From: Candidatus Woesearchaeota archaeon
Lineage (GTDB): Archaea; Nanobdellota; Nanobdellia; Woesearchaeales; UBA11576
Length of the DNA: 64,000 bases
Assembly (NCBI GenBank): GCA_018675335.1
Contig: JABGYH010000001.1
Location: 1 to 64,000 of the forward strand
Reading direction: 5' to 3'
Shown here: positions 61,383 through 64,000 of the stretch, one piece after another
Position numbering within the stretch: position 1 is the stretch's first letter
Layout: each line of letters starts with the position of its first letter
Notes under the pieces: model-generated
Told to the model about the DNA's origin: nothing
What the model saw: the letters and a program-made list of their open reading frames with translations, nothing else
Databases searched by the model: none
Translations under genes and position numbers: made by a program

Positions 61383-62351
61383 ATGGATGCGATTGACAAA
61401 AAAATACTAATTGAACTAATGAAAAACTCAAAAGCACCTATTTCAAAAATAGCTAAAATTCCTAGATTGACTCGAGAAATTGTCAGACATAGAATTCCCA
61501 AATTAATAGAACTAGGATTTATCAAATCATTTATTGCCCGAATCCACCAACCTTACTTTTGTGCAGGCGTGGCAAATTTAACTCTAAAATTAATAAACTT
61601 TGATTCTAATAAACATCACGAAATTATCCAACAACTTAAACATCACAAAAAAATTAATTGGATTTCTGAACTTTGCGGAACTGTTGATTTAATGTGTACT
61701 ATTTTATACCAAAATCTTGATGATCTAAGCGATATAATAAGTGAAATAACAAACATTGCAGGAAAAAATTTACAAGATCACCAGTTATCAATGTATATTG
61801 GAGAAATTAAATTCAATAGAATTGGACTCATAACAGAAAATTCAACCCCAACTCAAACTGAAACTGAATTTTCAAAAAGTCAAAGCATAAATCTAAGTAA
61901 AGAAGATTTAATCATTTTACGAGAACTTGCAAAAAATTGTAGAATTAAAAATAACATTCTTAGCAGTCTTGCAAAAATAAGTGAAGATGCGGTAAGAATT
62001 AAAATAAAGCGATTGGAAAAAATAGGAGTTATTAGAGGTTACACAATATTATTAAATCCCGCGTCTCTTGGATATGAAAGCTATCAAGTTGGAATCCAAA
62101 TGGAAAAAATGAACAAAAAAACAATCACAAAAATAAAACATTACGTTAACCAAAATCCATACATAACATTTTGTGTCAGAACATCTGGAAAATACAATCT
62201 TATGTTAGCAATAGAAGTAAAAAACAGAACTCATTTTAAAGAATTATTACAAAATCTTCGGACTTCATTCTCAGAAGAAATTAGAAATTATGAATTTCAA
62301 ATGAGTTTAACAAATCATAAAGAAGTGTTTATACCCGAAGGATTTATCTAA
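61383..62351 (+). CDS. Lrp/AsnC-type regulator with duplicated domains
   Basis: The 322 residues again hold two Lrp-like halves: MDAIDKKILIELMKNSKAP, IAKIPRLTREIVRHRIPKLIELGF, with RAM-like continuation; then SKEDLIILRELAKNCRIKNN, LAKISEDAVRIKIKRLEKIGVIRGYTI and a second RAM-like part. It has the same plan as 26377-27348. The divergent SAHH-like gene is a likely target. A TATA box (AAATTTATATATC, about 61349-61361) lies about 25 nt upstream. Confidence 0.8.
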   Translation: MDAIDKKILIELMKNSKAPISKIAKIPRLTREIVRHRIPKLIELGFIKSFIARIHQPYFCAGVANLTLKLINFDSNKHHEIIQQLKHHKKINWISELCGTVDLMCTILYQNLDDLSDIISEITNIAGKNLQDHQLSMYIGEIKFNRIGLITENSTPTQTETEFSKSQSINLSKEDLIILRELAKNCRIKNNILSSLAKISEDAVRIKIKRLEKIGVIRGYTILLNPASLGYESYQVGIQMEKMNKKTITKIKHYVNQNPYITFCVRTSGKYNLMLAIEVKNRTHFKELLQNLRTSFSEEIRNYEFQMSLTNHKEVFIPEGFI

Positions 62352-62383
62352 CTTCTTTATGATAAACTACCTTTTTAAAACAA

Positions 62384-63523
62384 TCACAACCAATCTACAT
62401 CTTCAAAGAATTTCTTAAATCCAGATATTTGACAATCAACATAATGAAAATTTTTATTTTCTTCTTGTTCTGCCCAAGAACCATGTTTGGCCCAAATTGT
62501 TCGAAGTCCCATTTTTTTTGCAAGTTCTAAATCAACTTCAGGTTTATCACCCATCATCACACATTCAGATGCTTTAACTCCCATTTTCTTAAAAATATAA
62601 TTATAAAATTTAGTATTTGGTTTATTTTGGCCAATATCATCAGCAGTTACTATTAAATCAAACAAATCATATATGCCTAACAGTTTAATTCTTCGAATTT
62701 TTATTTTTCGTTCACCATCACTATCAGTCATAATTACTAGTTTATACTTTTTTTTCAATTTTGTAATAACGCTCAAAGCACCAGGCATGAGTTTTACTTT
62801 TGATTCAAACAATTCCCAGTATGTTTTTACCATAAAATCAATATCTTTTTTAGTCCATTTTATTCCAACATCATCAAATAATTTTTTAAACCAAGGAATT
62901 CTATTAAATTTTTGAGGATCTCCCGCCATACCATCATGAGAGAAAAAATAATCCACTTCATTTAACAATCTTATTGCAGTATCTTCATAAATCCCATATT
63001 TTTCACACATTATTTTTGCAAGTTCTTTTGTCATGTAATTTTTTGCTATTTGAAAATCTTCAATAGTATCATCAAGATCAGTTATTATACATTTAATTTG
63101 TGGCTCTAAATCACAATCAAATTTAACATTATTTTTCTGCAATTTCTTAACAAGTTTTCGATTCATCAATTTCGAACTTTTATCTGCTCGAACACCAAGC
63201 GTTCTTTCTGATTCAAAATCAGTAATACGAATCACAATCTCAGAATTACTACTAAATTTAGGATTAGTTTTAAACAAAATTTCTTCTTTTTCTCGACCAG
63301 ATTTCAAAGTTAATTTTAATAAAGGATATTTAAGTAATTTCTTTATTTTGTTAAGCTTAAAATCAGTTTTAATTCCAACAATACAATCACCCTGTTTTGA
63401 AAGTTCAGAATCTTTAGTGAGTTCTAAAGTATTACGATGCATAGCAAGTAAATTTTCATGCCCATAGGAATTAAATGAATATTTAATTGGTAAAACTTTT
63501 GATTGATTTAATTGATTAACCAT
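62384..63523 (-). CDS. DUF371 domain fused to HAD hydrolase
   Basis: I chose MVNQLNQSKVLPIKYSF (63523), because GAGGTGT sits before it; the longer open frame upstream is unlikely. Residues 1-130 match archaeal DUF371 (YGHENLLAMHRNTLELTKDSELSKQGDCIVGI). Residues about 150-379 form a HAD hydrolase: IITDLDDTIED (nucleophile), LVIMTDSDGERKIKI, DDIGQNKPNTKFYNYIF and CVMMGDKPEVDLELAKKMG. All HAD motifs look intact. DUF371 normally stands alone; the fusion suggests that the two act on related substrates. Confidence 0.8.
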   Translation of the reverse strand: MVNQLNQSKVLPIKYSFNSYGHENLLAMHRNTLELTKDSELSKQGDCIVGIKTDFKLNKIKKLLKYPLLKLTLKSGREKEEILFKTNPKFSSNSEIVIRITDFESERTLGVRADKSSKLMNRKLVKKLQKNNVKFDCDLEPQIKCIITDLDDTIEDFQIAKNYMTKELAKIMCEKYGIYEDTAIRLLNEVDYFFSHDGMAGDPQKFNRIPWFKKLFDDVGIKWTKKDIDFMVKTYWELFESKVKLMPGALSVITKLKKKYKLVIMTDSDGERKIKIRRIKLLGIYDLFDLIVTADDIGQNKPNTKFYNYIFKKMGVKASECVMMGDKPEVDLELAKKMGLRTIWAKHGSWAEQEENKNFHYVDCQISGFKKFFEDVDWL

Positions 63524-63634
63524 AAAAACACCTCTTGCTAAATTAAACTTAAAATATCTATTTAAATATTGCTGATTTGAATCTCTAGTTAACATACTAA
63601 AACTTAATAAACAATACTTTTTTCTTAAATAATC

Positions 63635-64000
63635 ATGATCCTTGGAAAAATTATAGGTAAAACAACAACAACTAAATTTAGTTTTATCGTAGAAAATCCA
63701 TTGAATGCAAAAAAGTTTGAATATATTCAAGTGTTTCATACTGATCAGTCCATTTCTGATGAACCAATTTCAGTTCTTGCTCAAATTTTAGAGCTTGTTC
63801 GCGATTCTGAAAAGACTCTTGCTTATTGTAGCGTGATTGGATTTAGAAATAATCAAAGAACACAAAGTTTAAGATCACCTCTAGAACCAGGTTGTGAAGT
63901 TTTAAAAGCAGAAGATGAGCTAATAAATGACATCATTAAACTTGATTCAAGTGCAGGCGCATACATTGGAAAAATTTTAAACAAAAACATCCCAGTTTAT
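63635..64000 (+). CDS. herA: HerA-like ATPase, N-terminal part (runs off window)
   Basis: The start ATG at 63635 gives MILGKIIGKTTTTKFSFIVE, resembling the HAS-barrel of archaeal HerA (I-G-x-I-x-G, then F.F.V). Continuing segments include EYIQVFHTDQSISDEPISVLAQILELV and AGAYIGKILNKNIPVY at the window edge (122 residues visible). HerA is a hexameric DNA translocase that works with NurA in end resection. The ATPase motifs lie beyond the window, so the call rests on the N-terminus only. It diverges from the DUF371-HAD gene. Confidence 0.7.
   Translation, partial: MILGKIIGKTTTTKFSFIVENPLNAKKFEYIQVFHTDQSISDEPISVLAQILELVRDSEKTLAYCSVIGFRNNQRTQSLRSPLEPGCEVLKAEDELINDIIKLDSSAGAYIGKILNKNIPVY

Overview
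This is a very AT-rich, gene-dense archaeal window. Archaeal markers are FtsZ, diphthine synthase, XPD-type Fe-S helicase, archaeal RecJ-like DHH protein beside uS15, archaeal AlaRS, NreA, RtcB, an Orc1/Cdc6 ATPase, a PIN-ATPase-KH protein, a HerA-like start, intron-bearing tRNAs, TrmB and Lrp regulators, and promoters with TATA boxes about 25 nt before the start (several leaderless). The strong AT bias, many small orphan proteins and compact layout suggest a DPANN-type archaeon (Woesearchaeota/Pacearchaeota-like). That placement is inference.

Layout. 0-5.7 kb: ftsZ on the minus strand with a structured 3' region, dph5, a TrmB regulator with four effector repeats, and a secreted protein that may be a beta-barrel. 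5.7-14.5 kb: tRNA-Gln, a large coiled-coil protein, orphan pairs, an AbrB-PhoU regulator, a SIMPL protein and two tandem lipoproteins. 14.5-31.5 kb: housekeeping block with uS15, RecJ-like, UMPH-1 nucleotidase, XPD, methyltransferase, PUA protein, Maf, TrmB, Lrp, endonuclease V-like and AlaRS. 31.6-43.4 kb: NreA, MBL hydrolase, an ATP-grasp-like protein, RtcB, a TrmB regulator divergent from a sodium/solute symporter, a phosphoesterase, Sua5 and small proteins. 43.4-46.1 kb: candidate origin with Cdc6, then intron-containing tRNA-His nested between tRNA-His fragments and a repeated hairpin, then a GNAT gene with a damaged or recoded start. 46-60 kb: a membrane protein with a CYTH-like tail, SerRS with phosphoserine phosphatase, PIN-ATPase, cell-surface proteins (PGF-pre-PGF and transglutaminase-like) and RNase HII. 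59.6-60.1 kb: divergent initiator tRNA-Met and tRNA-Ser(GCU), each with two introns, one of them inside the T-loop. 60.2 kb to end: SAHH-like protein, Lrp, a DUF371-HAD fusion and the start of a HerA-like ATPase.

Most notable: (i) two tRNAs with a canonical 37/38 intron plus an intron in the T-loop after nucleotide 58; (ii) structured GC-rich islands at 1-110 and 21071-21143 sharing an identical 16-nt C-rich loop, with a possible third at about 32990-33100, which look like an undescribed small RNA or terminator family; (iii) the nested tRNA-His locus; (iv) a four-repeat TrmB protein. No CRISPR array, insertion sequence or rRNA was seen.
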